The notes under the pieces were generated by a model. That model saw only the letters and a list, made by a program, of their open reading frames with translations. It did no database searches and was not told the DNA's origin. Source: Novosphingobium sp. (GTDB lineage Bacteria; Pseudomonadota; Alphaproteobacteria; Sphingomonadales; Sphingomonadaceae). Taken from it: DNA of 6,191 nt. The translations under genes and the position numbers were made by a program. Below are positions 1 through 6,191 of this stretch, piece after piece; within the stretch, counting starts at the first letter, position 1; each line of letters starts with the position of its first letter. The stretch spans positions 1-6,191 of the forward strand of contig JAIXYF010000120.1 of NCBI GenBank assembly GCA_027490345.1, written 5' to 3'.

Positions 1-2373
1 CGCCGCGATCTGGTTCGCGCCGATGCCGTGGCATACGCAGACCACCGGGCCGCGATCTGGCGCAGGCACGCTGGGCCGCGCGGCGAGCAATTCGGGCATG
101 GCTGCCCCGGCTGCGCCAAGCTGGCTGGCAATCCAATCGCGCGCAGGCAATTGGCCACTGCGCGTGACATAAAGCGCGCCGATCAGCGCGCCGCCCGCGT
201 CCACCACAGCAAGCCGCCGCATTCCCCGCGCAAAGTCTGCCGCTTCCATGCGGGTGCCTGCGGGGAGCAGGGCATCGGCATTCACCGCGCCGTTGCCTGC
301 CAATTCATAGAGCCAACCGCCGGAAATGGCTGAGCGGCTCCACCACACCAAGCCTTCTGGCAATATCGGCTCCCCGCGCACCAGAAATGCGCGCCAATCG
401 CTTGCCACTGGCGCAATGCGGCAGGCGTTGTTCTTGAAGCCGGGCTGGCCGGAAATGGGATCAACCGATTGATCGGGCAGCAGATTGCCGCGCCCGCCGC
501 TGGCCAGTGCATCGCTCCAGTGCATTGGCACGAACACTTGCCCGCGCGCCTGTGCTTCGGTCACGCTCACGCGGAACACTGAATTGCCAGAGGCGGTGGT
601 CACGCAAGCCAGAGCGCCGTCCTGCACGCCTGCCGCTACTGCATCGGCAGGGTGGACTTCCAGCAGCGGTTCGCGCCGGTGCTGTGAAAGCGTGGGCGAA
701 AGCCCGGTGCGCGTCATCGTGTGCCATTGGTCGCGGTAGCGTCCGGTGTTCAGCCGCAGCGGATAGTCTGGATCAGACGGGCGCGCGCGCGCTTCGACCG
801 GCACATGGTGCATGGGCCGGCCCGCCAGCGGATGCCGCCCGCCCCACAGGAACGGTTCCATGGCATCATACTCTGCATCAGACAAAGCGGCCTTTGCCGT
901 GAGATCGAGCACTTTGCCATGCTTCACCGCCAGCGCGGTCATCCCAGCATATTCGCGGAACACGGAGGCGGCATTGGCCCAGCCGAACCCGGCGAAACCC
1001 AAGCGCTGCGCCGCGTCGGCCACGATGGCCCAATCGGCGCGCGCTTCTCCTGGTGCGGCAAACAGCGCGCGCTGGCGGCTGATCCGGCGCTCTGAATTGG
1101 TGACCGTGCCGTCCTTTTCGCCCCATGCCAGTGCGGGCAAGCGCACATGGGCAAAGGCTGCCGTATCGGTATCGGCGATCACTTCGGAAACCACCACCGT
1201 CTCGCACCGCGCAAGGGCTTCACGCACGAAGCCTGCATCGGGCATGGAAACGGCAGGATTGGTGGCCATGATCCACAGGAACTTCACGCGGCCATCATGC
1301 ACTGCGCGAAACAGGTCCACCGCCTTCAGGCCCGGCCCGGCGCAGACCCGGTCCGTCTGCCAGAAGGCCGCAACATCCGTGCGCTCTGCTTCTGAAAAGC
1401 CGAGATGGCAGGCCAGCATGTTGGCCAGCCCGCCCACTTCGCGCCCGCCCATGGCATTGGGCTGCCCGGTCATCGAAAACGGCCCCATGCCCGGCGCATT
1501 GATCCGTCCGGTGGCGAGGTGCAGGTTGATGATCGCGTTGCCTTTGTCGGTTCCGGCAACCGACTGGTTCGCGCCCATCGAAAACACCGTGACCATGCGC
1601 GGATGCGCGGCGACCAGATCGGCGAGCTGCGCGAATGTGCCGGGATCGGTGCCGAGATCACCAACAGCAGGTTCGCCGGAAGCGAAGCCGCGCCGCACCA
1701 TGTCTGCCAGCAGCGCATTGAACAGCGCCACATCGCCGTCCGGCAGCACAGGTACATGCAAGTCTGCCTGCTCGGCGGTTTCGGTGCGGCGCGGATCGAT
1801 CACCACGATCTTGGTGCCGCGCGCCGCGCGCGCCGCTTCGATCCGCTGCCAGATCACCGGGTGGCACCATGCCGTGTTCGATCCCACCAGCAGGATCAAG
1901 TCTGCCTCATCCAGATCATCGTAGGTGACGGGGACCACGTCCTCGCCAAAGGCGCGGCCATGCGCGGCCACGGCGCTGGCCATGCACAGGCGGCTGTTGG
2001 TATCGATATTGGCGCTGCCGACAAAGCCTTTCATCAGCTTGTTAGCCGCATAATAGTCTTCGGTCAGCAGCTGGCCTGAAACATAGAGCGCCACGCTGTC
2101 CGGCCCATGCGCGGCAATGCAATCGCGCATTTTTGCGGCCACCAGATCCAGCGCCTCGTCCCACTCGGCTTGCCGCGCGCCGATCATCGGCTGGAGCAAG
2201 CGGCCTTCCAGCCCCACTGTTTCGCCCAGATGCGTGCCTTTGGAACACAGCTTGCCGAAGTTGGCCGGATGCGCCTTGTCGCCCCGGATGGTGACGGTGC
2301 GCGCACCGGTCACTTCGGCGCGGATGCCGCAGCCGACGCCGCAATAGGCGCAAGTGGTGCGCACGGCGTTCAA
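1..2373 (-). CDS. nasA: Assimilatory nitrate reductase, molybdenum catalytic subunit (3' end beyond window)
   Basis: Cytoplasmic molybdopterin enzyme that reduces nitrate to nitrite (called NasC in Paracoccus, NarB in cyanobacteria). I read the frame codon by codon: 791 codons, no stop, open at the left edge. Numbering from the TTG at 2373, an N-terminal [4Fe-4S] motif is formed by C8, C11, C15 and C43 (TTCAYCGVGCG, then GKLCSKG). C130 in NSRLCMASA is the expected Mo ligand of the Nap/Nas/Fdh group. GEKDGTVTNSERR lies near residues 418-430. The molybdopterin dinucleotide-binding domain starts near 537 (YPLRLNTGRYRDQWH). VCVCHGIG at 778-785, with C779 and C781, begins a BFD-like [2Fe-2S] domain as in Klebsiella NasA, so roughly 80-100 residues probably lie outside. 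The TTG start is chosen because GGGGA at 2388-2384 sits 10 bases upstream and because it overlaps the nirD stop (TTGA). A GTG at 2364 is the alternative. It is third in the nirBD operon. The family call is confident; the exact start is less so. Confidence 0.95.
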   Translation of the reverse strand, partial: MNAVRTTCAYCGVGCGIRAEVTGARTVTIRGDKAHPANFGKLCSKGTHLGETVGLEGRLLQPMIGARQAEWDEALDLVAAKMRDCIAAHGPDSVALYVSGQLLTEDYYAANKLMKGFVGSANIDTNSRLCMASAVAAHGRAFGEDVVPVTYDDLDEADLILLVGSNTAWCHPVIWQRIEAARAARGTKIVVIDPRRTETAEQADLHVPVLPDGDVALFNALLADMVRRGFASGEPAVGDLGTDPGTFAQLADLVAAHPRMVTVFSMGANQSVAGTDKGNAIINLHLATGRINAPGMGPFSMTGQPNAMGGREVGGLANMLACHLGFSEAERTDVAAFWQTDRVCAGPGLKAVDLFRAVHDGRVKFLWIMATNPAVSMPDAGFVREALARCETVVVSEVIADTDTAAFAHVRLPALAWGEKDGTVTNSERRISRQRALFAAPGEARADWAIVADAAQRLGFAGFGWANAASVFREYAGMTALAVKHGKVLDLTAKAALSDAEYDAMEPFLWGGRHPLAGRPMHHVPVEARARPSDPDYPLRLNTGRYRDQWHTMTRTGLSPTLSQHRREPLLEVHPADAVAAGVQDGALACVTTASGNSVFRVSVTEAQARGQVFVPMHWSDALASGGRGNLLPDQSVDPISGQPGFKNNACRIAPVASDWRAFLVRGEPILPEGLVWWSRSAISGGWLYELAGNGAVNADALLPAGTRMEAADFARGMRRLAVVDAGGALIGALYVTRSGQLPARDWIASQLGAAGAAMPELLAARPSVPAPDRGPVVCVCHGIGANQIAA

Positions 2374-2711
2374 GCCGCGTGTTTCCCCACCACGGCGGAG
2401 CGCAGCAGATACATCCGCCCCGCATCCACGCGCATCGGGATCACGGGCACGCAGCCCTCATCCTCGCCCAGCGCTTCACCGGTTTTCAGCGATATGTTCC
2501 AGTTGTGCAGCGGGCAGGTGACCACATTGTCGTGAATGATGCCTTGCGAAAGGGGGCCTTGCTTGTGCGGGCACTTGTTCACCAGCGCATAGAATTCGTT
2601 CTTCTGCGTGCGGAACACTGCGATTTCTTCTGCGCCCACCACTGGCAGCGTGCGCGCGGTGCCGGGGGTGATCTGGTCCACCGATCCGATATCAAGCCAA
2701 TCGCCGATCAC
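2370..2711 (-). CDS. nirD: Nitrite reductase small subunit, Rieske-type (NirD/NasG-like)
   Basis: A 113-residue single-domain protein that partners NirB in NADH-dependent reduction of nitrite to ammonium. It opens with VIGDWLDIGSVDQI, like other NirD proteins (about 108 aa in E. coli). It carries a complete Rieske motif: C47-P-H49, sixteen residues, then C66-P-L-H69. E. coli NirD, as I recall it, lacks these four ligands, so this copy should hold a [2Fe-2S] cluster and resembles NasG of Paracoccus, an electron carrier between the nitrite and nitrate reductases. The start is GTG at 2711-2709, overlapping the nirB TGA as GTGA, with GGAG at 2723-2720 eight bases upstream. The same frame stays open to an ATG at 2798, but that extension runs inside nirB and has no NirD-like sequence. 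Its own stop overlaps the TTG of nasA. Dependence on NirB translation by coupling is inferred from the overlap. Confidence 0.95.
   Translation of the reverse strand: MIGDWLDIGSVDQITPGTARTLPVVGAEEIAVFRTQKNEFYALVNKCPHKQGPLSQGIIHDNVVTCPLHNWNISLKTGEALGEDEGCVPVIPMRVDAGRMYLLRSAVVGKHAA
2384..2388 (-). promoter_or_regulatory. Ribosome binding site for nasA, inside the end of nirD
   Basis: GGGGA followed by AA lies ten bases before the TTG at 2373-2371, a good spacing. The alternative GTG at 2364 would be nineteen bases away, which is too far. This favours the TTG start overlapping the nirD stop. Confidence 0.5.
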
Positions 2712-5209
2712 TGGGCATACTCCGTGATGGAAAGCGGGCGCACTTCGGCAAGGTGCTGATGCAGTTCGGCGTGCTTGCCCGCCGCGCGTTCGGCCCATGG
2801 ATCATCCTGACAGAACGTTTGCGAATGGCGGAACCGCGCAGCCAGCCGCCGCACGCTGTCGGGATCATCAAACAGTCCGGCTTTCACATGATCGAGCCCC
2901 ACACGCTCGATCCACGGCGCGGTGCGTTCCAGATAGTGCGCCTGTTCGCGGTAGAGCTGGATGAACGCAGCGCACACATCCATGGTTTCCGCCTCGGTCG
3001 CCACCTTACACAGCAGATCGGTGACGCGGACCTTGATCCCGCCATTGCCGCCGACATGGAGTTCATAGCCAGAATCGACGCAGACCACGCCGAAGTCCTT
3101 GATCGTGGCTTCAGCGCAATTGCGCGGGCAGCCCGATACCGCGATCTTGAACTTGTGCGGCATCCACGAACCCCAGGTCATCCGCTCCAGCTTCACGCCA
3201 AGTCCGGTGGAATCCTGCGTGCCGAACCGGCACCATTCGCTGCCAACGCAGGTTTTCACCGTGCGCAGCGATTTGCCGTAAGCATGGCCGGAAACCATCC
3301 CCGCAGCGTTTAGATCGGCCCAGACGGCGGGCAGGTCTTCCTTCTTGATGCCGAAGATATCGAGCCGCTGTCCGCCCGTGACCTTGACCATCGGCGCGTT
3401 GAACTTTTCCACCACATCGGCAATCGCGCGCAGTTCGCGCGGGTTGGTGAGGCCCCCCCACATGCGCGGGACCACCGAATAGGTGCCGTCCTTCTGGATA
3501 TTGGCGTGCATCCGCTCGTTCACGAAGCGGCTCTTCTGGTCGTCCTCATATTCGCCCGGCCATGCACACAGCAGATAGTAATTGAGCGCGGGGCGGCATG
3601 ATGAGCAGCCATCGGGCGTGGTCCAGTGCAGTTCCTGCATCACTTGCGGAATGGCGCGCAGGTTCTTTTCAAGGATCAGGCGGCGCACGTCATCGTGGCT
3701 GAAGCTGGTGCATTTGCAGAGTGTTTTCGGCCCGGATTGCACATCCTCGCCCAAGGTCAGCGCCAGCAGGCTTTCGACAAGGCCCGTGCAGCTGCCGCAG
3801 CTGGCCGATGCTTTGCAGGTGCTGCGCACGGCATCGAGGCTGCAGGCGCCTGCGCGGATGGTTTCGATGACCCGGCCCTTGGAAACGCCGTTGCAGCCGC
3901 AGATTTCTGCGTCGTCCGAAAGCGCTGCAACGGCGGCATTAGGGTCCAGCAGGGCGCCCCCGGATGCAAACGCCTGACCAAAGATCAGCGCCTCGCGGAT
4001 ATCGGAGATGTCCTCGCCCTTTTTCAGCAGGTCGAAGTACCAGTTGCCGTCTGCAGTATCGCCATAGAGCACCGCGCCGACCAGCCGGTTGTCCCTCACC
4101 ACCACGCGCTTATAGACCCCGCGCGCGGCATCGCGCATCACGATGTCCTCGGCCCCGTCACCGCCGGAAAAGTCCCCGGCAGAAAACAGATCGATCCCCG
4201 AAACCTTGAGCTTGGTCGATGTGACTGAACCAGTGTAGCCCGAAGGCTGCTGAACGGCATGATCGGCCAGCGCGCGGCACATATCCCACAGCGGCGCGAC
4301 GAGGCCGTAGCAGGCCCCCCGGTGCTGCACACATTCGCCCACGGCCATGATCGCCGGGTCGCTCGTCACCATGTGATCGTCCACCACGATGCCGCGCTCC
4401 ACCTCCAGCCCGGCCGATTTCGCCAGCGTGGTGCCGGGGCGGATGCCCACGGCCATGACCACGATATCAGCGGCAAATTCGCGCCCGTCTTTCAGCTTCA
4501 CCGCCGTCACATGGCCGCCCGCGCCGACGATCTCCGCCGTGTCGCCGCCGGTCACGATGGTCTGGCCGCGCCGCTCCAGCTCGGTCTTGAGCAAGTAGCC
4601 CGCCGCCTCATCCAGCTGGCGCTCCATCAGGGTGGGCATCAGATGCACGACGGTGACGGCCATCCCGCGCAGCGCAAGGCCGTGCGCGGCCTCCAGCCCC
4701 AGCAGGCCGCCGCCGATTACCACGGCTGATCCGCCCTTTTCGGCGGCGGCCACCATGCGGTCCACATCATCCAGATCGCGGAACGTGACCACGCCCGCCA
4801 GGTCCTTGCCCGGCACCGGAATGATGAACGGGTCAGACCCGGTGGCGATCATCAGGCGGTCATAGGCTTCTGTCCGGCCAGACTGGGCGGTCACCGTCTG
4901 CGCGGCGCGGTCGATGGATACCACCGGATCGCCCGCCACCAGCGTGATGCCGTTTGCCGCATACCAATCTTCATCGTTGATGACGATTTCGGCAAAGCTC
5001 TTTACGCCCGCCAGCACGGGCGAGAGCATGATGCGGTTATAGTTCACGCGCGGCTCTGCGCCGAAGATCGTGATGTCAAACCGGGCGGGATCGCGCGCGA
5101 GGATTTCTTCCACCGCGCGGCACCCGGCCATGCCATTTCCGATCACCACCAAACGCTGCTTCACAGCAGCAGCGCTGGCCTTGTCCGTCAGGGTTGAATG
5201 CGCGTTCAC
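2708..5209 (-). CDS. nirB: NADH-dependent assimilatory nitrite reductase, large subunit
   Basis: Cytoplasmic siroheme flavoenzyme that reduces nitrite to ammonium with electrons from NADH. It has 833 residues from the GTG at 5209; E. coli NirB is about 847. In order: FAD Rossmann motif GNGMAG at 24-29 after RLVVIG; NYNRIMLSPVLAG at 56-68; NAD-binding GGGLLG at 166-171; AVGECVQHRG at 289-298. A BFD-type [2Fe-2S] site follows (C437, C439, C471, C474), then a second Cys set (C498, C500, C535, C538, ending in CRPALNYYL). A sulfite-reductase-like ferredoxin half domain spans about 575-645. The siroheme/[4Fe-4S] ligands are C654 and C660 (CVGSEWC) and C694 and C698 (CPRNC). No expected ligand is missing. 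The GTG start is preferred because AAGGA at 5223-5219 lies nine bases upstream. The frame is open to an ATG at 5350, but that extension crosses an intrinsic terminator and two leader hairpins. It overlaps nirD by four bases. Confidence 0.97.
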   Translation of the reverse strand: MNAHSTLTDKASAAAVKQRLVVIGNGMAGCRAVEEILARDPARFDITIFGAEPRVNYNRIMLSPVLAGVKSFAEIVINDEDWYAANGITLVAGDPVVSIDRAAQTVTAQSGRTEAYDRLMIATGSDPFIIPVPGKDLAGVVTFRDLDDVDRMVAAAEKGGSAVVIGGGLLGLEAAHGLALRGMAVTVVHLMPTLMERQLDEAAGYLLKTELERRGQTIVTGGDTAEIVGAGGHVTAVKLKDGREFAADIVVMAVGIRPGTTLAKSAGLEVERGIVVDDHMVTSDPAIMAVGECVQHRGACYGLVAPLWDMCRALADHAVQQPSGYTGSVTSTKLKVSGIDLFSAGDFSGGDGAEDIVMRDAARGVYKRVVVRDNRLVGAVLYGDTADGNWYFDLLKKGEDISDIREALIFGQAFASGGALLDPNAAVAALSDDAEICGCNGVSKGRVIETIRAGACSLDAVRSTCKASASCGSCTGLVESLLALTLGEDVQSGPKTLCKCTSFSHDDVRRLILEKNLRAIPQVMQELHWTTPDGCSSCRPALNYYLLCAWPGEYEDDQKSRFVNERMHANIQKDGTYSVVPRMWGGLTNPRELRAIADVVEKFNAPMVKVTGGQRLDIFGIKKEDLPAVWADLNAAGMVSGHAYGKSLRTVKTCVGSEWCRFGTQDSTGLGVKLERMTWGSWMPHKFKIAVSGCPRNCAEATIKDFGVVCVDSGYELHVGGNGGIKVRVTDLLCKVATEAETMDVCAAFIQLYREQAHYLERTAPWIERVGLDHVKAGLFDDPDSVRRLAARFRHSQTFCQDDPWAERAAGKHAELHQHLAEVRPLSITEYAQ
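2720..2723 (-). promoter_or_regulatory. Ribosome binding site for nirD, inside the end of nirB
   Basis: GGAG lies eight bases before the GTG at 2711-2709, within the last nirB codons. It decides for the 113-residue NirD that starts by overlapping the nirB stop. Confidence 0.6.
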
Positions 5210-5218
5210 AAGCGGTGT

Positions 5219-5223
5219 TCCTT
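5219..5223 (-). promoter_or_regulatory. Ribosome binding site that sets the nirB GTG start
   Basis: AAGGA lies nine bases before the GTG at 5209-5207 and downstream of the leader terminator. It supports the 833-residue product over starts further upstream, and over a later GTG at 5164 just before RLVVIGNGMAG. Confidence 0.7.
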
Positions 5224-5240
5224 GGCAGCCACGCGAGCAT

Positions 5241-5285
5241 AAAAAAACCGCCCGAACGCATCCCGAAAAGGGGAGGTTTGGGCGG
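5241..5285 (-). terminator. Intrinsic terminator (attenuator) inside the nirB leader
   Basis: On the minus strand CCGCCCAAAC (5285-5276) pairs with GTTCGGGCGG (5257-5248): ten pairs, one of them G-U. The inner segment can add TCCC with GGGA around a CTTTTC loop. Seven T residues follow directly (5247-5241). It lies after the porin stop by about 145 bases and only 31 bases before the nirB GTG, downstream of a promoter candidate. It therefore looks like a conditional terminator for nirB, not the end of the porin transcript. It overlaps hairpin P2 by four bases. Confidence 0.9.
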
Positions 5286-5348
5286 CTGCATTGCCACGCG
5301 ATGATGATCGGTTTCGGCTTCTTGCTGGATCGCCCTGCGTTGGGCGGC
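5278..5348 (-). repeat. Nine-base direct repeat GCCGCCCAA in the leader
   Basis: GCCGCCCAA occurs exactly at 5348-5340 (5' side of hairpin P1) and at 5286-5278 (5' arm of the terminator, overlapping P2). The 3' arm of the terminator (GGGCGG, 5253-5248) could pair with the CCGCCC of either copy. The upstream copy could therefore act as an alternative pairing partner. Chance recurrence in GC-rich sequence cannot be excluded. Confidence 0.6.
5282..5346 (-). promoter_or_regulatory. Two-hairpin ANTAR-type antitermination element in the nirB leader
   Basis: Hairpin P1 (5346-5331) is CGCCC, loop AACGCA, GGGCG: five perfect pairs. Hairpin P2 (5297-5282) is GTGGC, loop AATGCA, GCCGC: five pairs including one G-U. 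A 33-base linker separates them. Tandem hairpins with six-base loops that carry A at position 1 and G at position 4 are the published recognition motif of ANTAR-domain antiterminators such as NasR of Klebsiella and NasT-like proteins. Here the loops agree at five of six positions. The 3' arm of P2 shares bases 5285-5282 with the 5' arm of the terminator that follows, so stabilising P2 should weaken termination. The trans-acting protein is not in the window. The reading comes from base pairing by eye. Confidence 0.8.
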
Positions 5349-5366
5349 AAAGAAGTGACTTGTTGA

Positions 5367-5396
5367 TAATTACCCTATCCCGGGGCTGCACTGCAA
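5367..5396 (-). promoter_or_regulatory. Candidate promoter for the nirB-nirD-nasA operon (weak)
   Basis: TTGCAG (5396-5391) and TAATTA (5372-5367) are separated by 18 bases. Each matches the sigma-70 consensus at about half its positions. Position is the best support: it is in the only AT-rich patch of the intergenic region, and transcription would begin near 5355-5360, just before the first leader hairpin. No convincing sigma-54 GG-N10-GC element was seen. Other box assignments are possible. Confidence 0.3.
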
Positions 5397-5416
5397 GCGT
5401 TATCTTGCAGTGCAGC
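5385..5416. repeat. Perfect 13-bp inverted repeat between the porin gene and nirB
   Basis: GCTGCACTGCAAG and its exact reverse complement are separated by six bases. It lies 13 bases after the porin stop codon, so it could be a 3' hairpin that ends or protects the porin mRNA. No T-run follows on either strand, so it is not a standard intrinsic terminator. Its proximal arm also covers the candidate -35 box of the nirB promoter, so a protein-binding operator is the alternative reading. On the minus strand the loop is ATAACG, which has A at position 1 but not G at position 4, so it is not counted as an ANTAR hairpin. Confidence 0.8.
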
Positions 5417-5429
5417 ATTGGCAAGCGGG

Positions 5430-6191
5430 TCAGAACACGATGTCGGCCTGAAACCAGATAACGCGCCGGTCGGCGCCAAAGTTCTGCGCCTGATAGTTCG
5501 CATGTTTGGCCAGCCAGGCAACCTTGCCGGTCTTGAAGCCAAGGCTGGCGTCCCATTCCGTGCCATAGCGGCTGCTGCCGATGTCGCTGCGGAAATCGTA
5601 GTAGGTGACATTGGCATTAAGCCCGGGCAGCGCCTTCACTGCGGGGAAGACCTTTGCCAGCGTAACATACTTGGCCTCCAAACCGGCAGCCGGGGTGTTC
5701 AGAAACAGATCGGCCCAGCCGTTGAACTTGTGCAGCGTGGCGAGCGGCGTCTGGAAGGCTTTGCCAGCGGCCTTGTCTGCGCCCATCTTGGAATAGCCGC
5801 CAGTCAGGGTGAAGCCCTTGTAGCCCAGCCCCGCTTCGCCCAGCACATAGTCTGCAGCGTAGCTTACCGGATTTTGCCCAAGGTTTGTCTGCCGGGCATA
5901 GCTGCCGAGCAATATGAGCTTCACGGTTTTCGAAAGCGGAATGGTTCCCGAAGCGCGCGCGCCATAAGTCTGGGACGAATTGCCGAACGCGAAGTCCTCA
6001 TTGTAGTCGATCAGGTAGGAAAAGGCCTTGACCGTGATCAGCCCCAGCTTGGAGGAAGCCCCCAGAAACACGAAATCGCCGTCAATCGCGCGGCGCGGCC
6101 CGGCTTCCGAACCGAAGATGGTGTTTTGCTGGATGGCATATGTCCCATCGAGGCTGACCGGGCCCAGTGTGGCCTCAGCGCGCACGGCATC
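5430..6191 (-). CDS. Outer-membrane beta-barrel porin, alginate-export-like family, C-terminal part
   Basis: The last 253 residues of a protein whose 5' end lies beyond the right edge; the frame is open at 6191. The sequence has the alternating polar and hydrophobic strands and short turns of an outer-membrane beta barrel, for example VKLILLGSYARQTNL, GFTLTGGYSKMGAD and GKVAWLAKHANYQAQNF. It ends in a terminal phenylalanine (WFQADIVF), the usual C-terminal signal for barrel assembly. The pattern of the last strands resembles alginate export family porins of sphingomonads; this is recalled similarity, not a search. A methionine at 6185 is internal, not a start. Because it sits just upstream of a nitrate assimilation operon in the same orientation, a role in passage of nitrate or nitrite across the outer membrane is plausible, but nothing in the visible part proves a substrate. 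Other barrel families remain possible. Confidence 0.75.
   Translation of the reverse strand, partial: DAVRAEATLGPVSLDGTYAIQQNTIFGSEAGPRRAIDGDFVFLGASSKLGLITVKAFSYLIDYNEDFAFGNSSQTYGARASGTIPLSKTVKLILLGSYARQTNLGQNPVSYAADYVLGEAGLGYKGFTLTGGYSKMGADKAAGKAFQTPLATLHKFNGWADLFLNTPAAGLEAKYVTLAKVFPAVKALPGLNANVTYYDFRSDIGSSRYGTEWDASLGFKTGKVAWLAKHANYQAQNFGADRRVIWFQADIVF

Noticed and set aside
781..796. GCGCGCGCGCGC run
   Set aside because: It lies in frame within nasA codons for Ala and Arg residues; alternating GC tracts are common in such genomes and no regulatory meaning is evident.
812..1924. Long plus-strand open frame (370 codons)
   Set aside because: It is antisense to the intact nasA frame; its composition (rich in Ser, Arg, Ala, Pro) is typical of a shadow in GC-rich DNA, and it has no recognisable domain.
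1405..2079. Plus-strand open frame of 224 codons
   Set aside because: Antisense shadow of nasA, rich in His, Arg and Gly with no domain pattern.
2042..2425. Minus-strand frame of 127 codons across the nirD-nasA junction
   Set aside because: It is another frame of the same sequence; the nasA frame carries the C8, C11, C15 and C43 cluster motif and continues for 791 codons.
3626..4228. Plus-strand open frame of 200 codons
   Set aside because: Antisense to the conserved NirB cluster-binding and flavoprotein regions, which are clearly the coding frame.
5299..5310. Small inverted repeat CGATGATGATCG in the linker between P1 and P2
   Set aside because: Only four pairs around a four-base loop; too weak to claim, and not of the hexaloop type.
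5070..5366. Plus-strand open frame of 98 codons antisense to the leader
   Set aside because: It passes through the terminator hairpin and the nirB start region and shows no recognisable protein features.

Overview
The window looks like a piece of nitrate and nitrite assimilation locus from a GC-rich alphaproteobacterium. A sphingomonad (Novosphingobium or Sphingomonas type) is my best guess, from gene content, protein style and the neighbouring alginate-export-like porin; this is recognition from memory, not a search. All recognisable genes lie on the minus strand and read from right to left.

Layout, in transcription order. (1) 6191-5430: the C-terminal 253 residues of an outer-membrane beta-barrel protein, cut by the right edge. 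(2) 5429-5210: a 220-bp intergenic region. It holds a perfect 13-bp inverted repeat, a weak promoter candidate, two small hairpins with near-identical hexaloops (AACGCA and AATGCA), and a strong intrinsic terminator that ends about 30 bases before the next gene. (3) 5209-2708: nirB, the large NADH-dependent nitrite reductase subunit, 833 aa from a GTG start. (4) 2711-2370: nirD, the small subunit, with an intact Rieske [2Fe-2S] motif. (5) 2373-1: nasA, a molybdenum assimilatory nitrate reductase, 791 codons visible. It is cut by the left edge just inside a C-terminal BFD-type [2Fe-2S] domain.

nirB, nirD and nasA form a tight operon. Each downstream gene starts inside the stop codon of the one before it (GTGA and TTGA overlaps), with no gaps. 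Together they would reduce nitrate to nitrite (NasA) and nitrite to ammonium (NirB plus NirD) in the cytoplasm, using NADH that enters at the NirB flavin. The Rieske protein is a plausible electron carrier between the two reductases, as proposed for the Paracoccus NasB-NasG-NasC system.

The main finding is the nirB leader. Two hexaloop hairpins with A at loop position 1 and G at position 4 match the known RNA target of ANTAR-domain antiterminators (NasR, NasT). The second hairpin shares four bases with the 5' arm of the terminator, so the two cannot both form completely. This predicts that the operon is switched by transcription antitermination through a NasT-like protein encoded outside the window. 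No tRNA, rRNA, CRISPR array or mobile element was seen.
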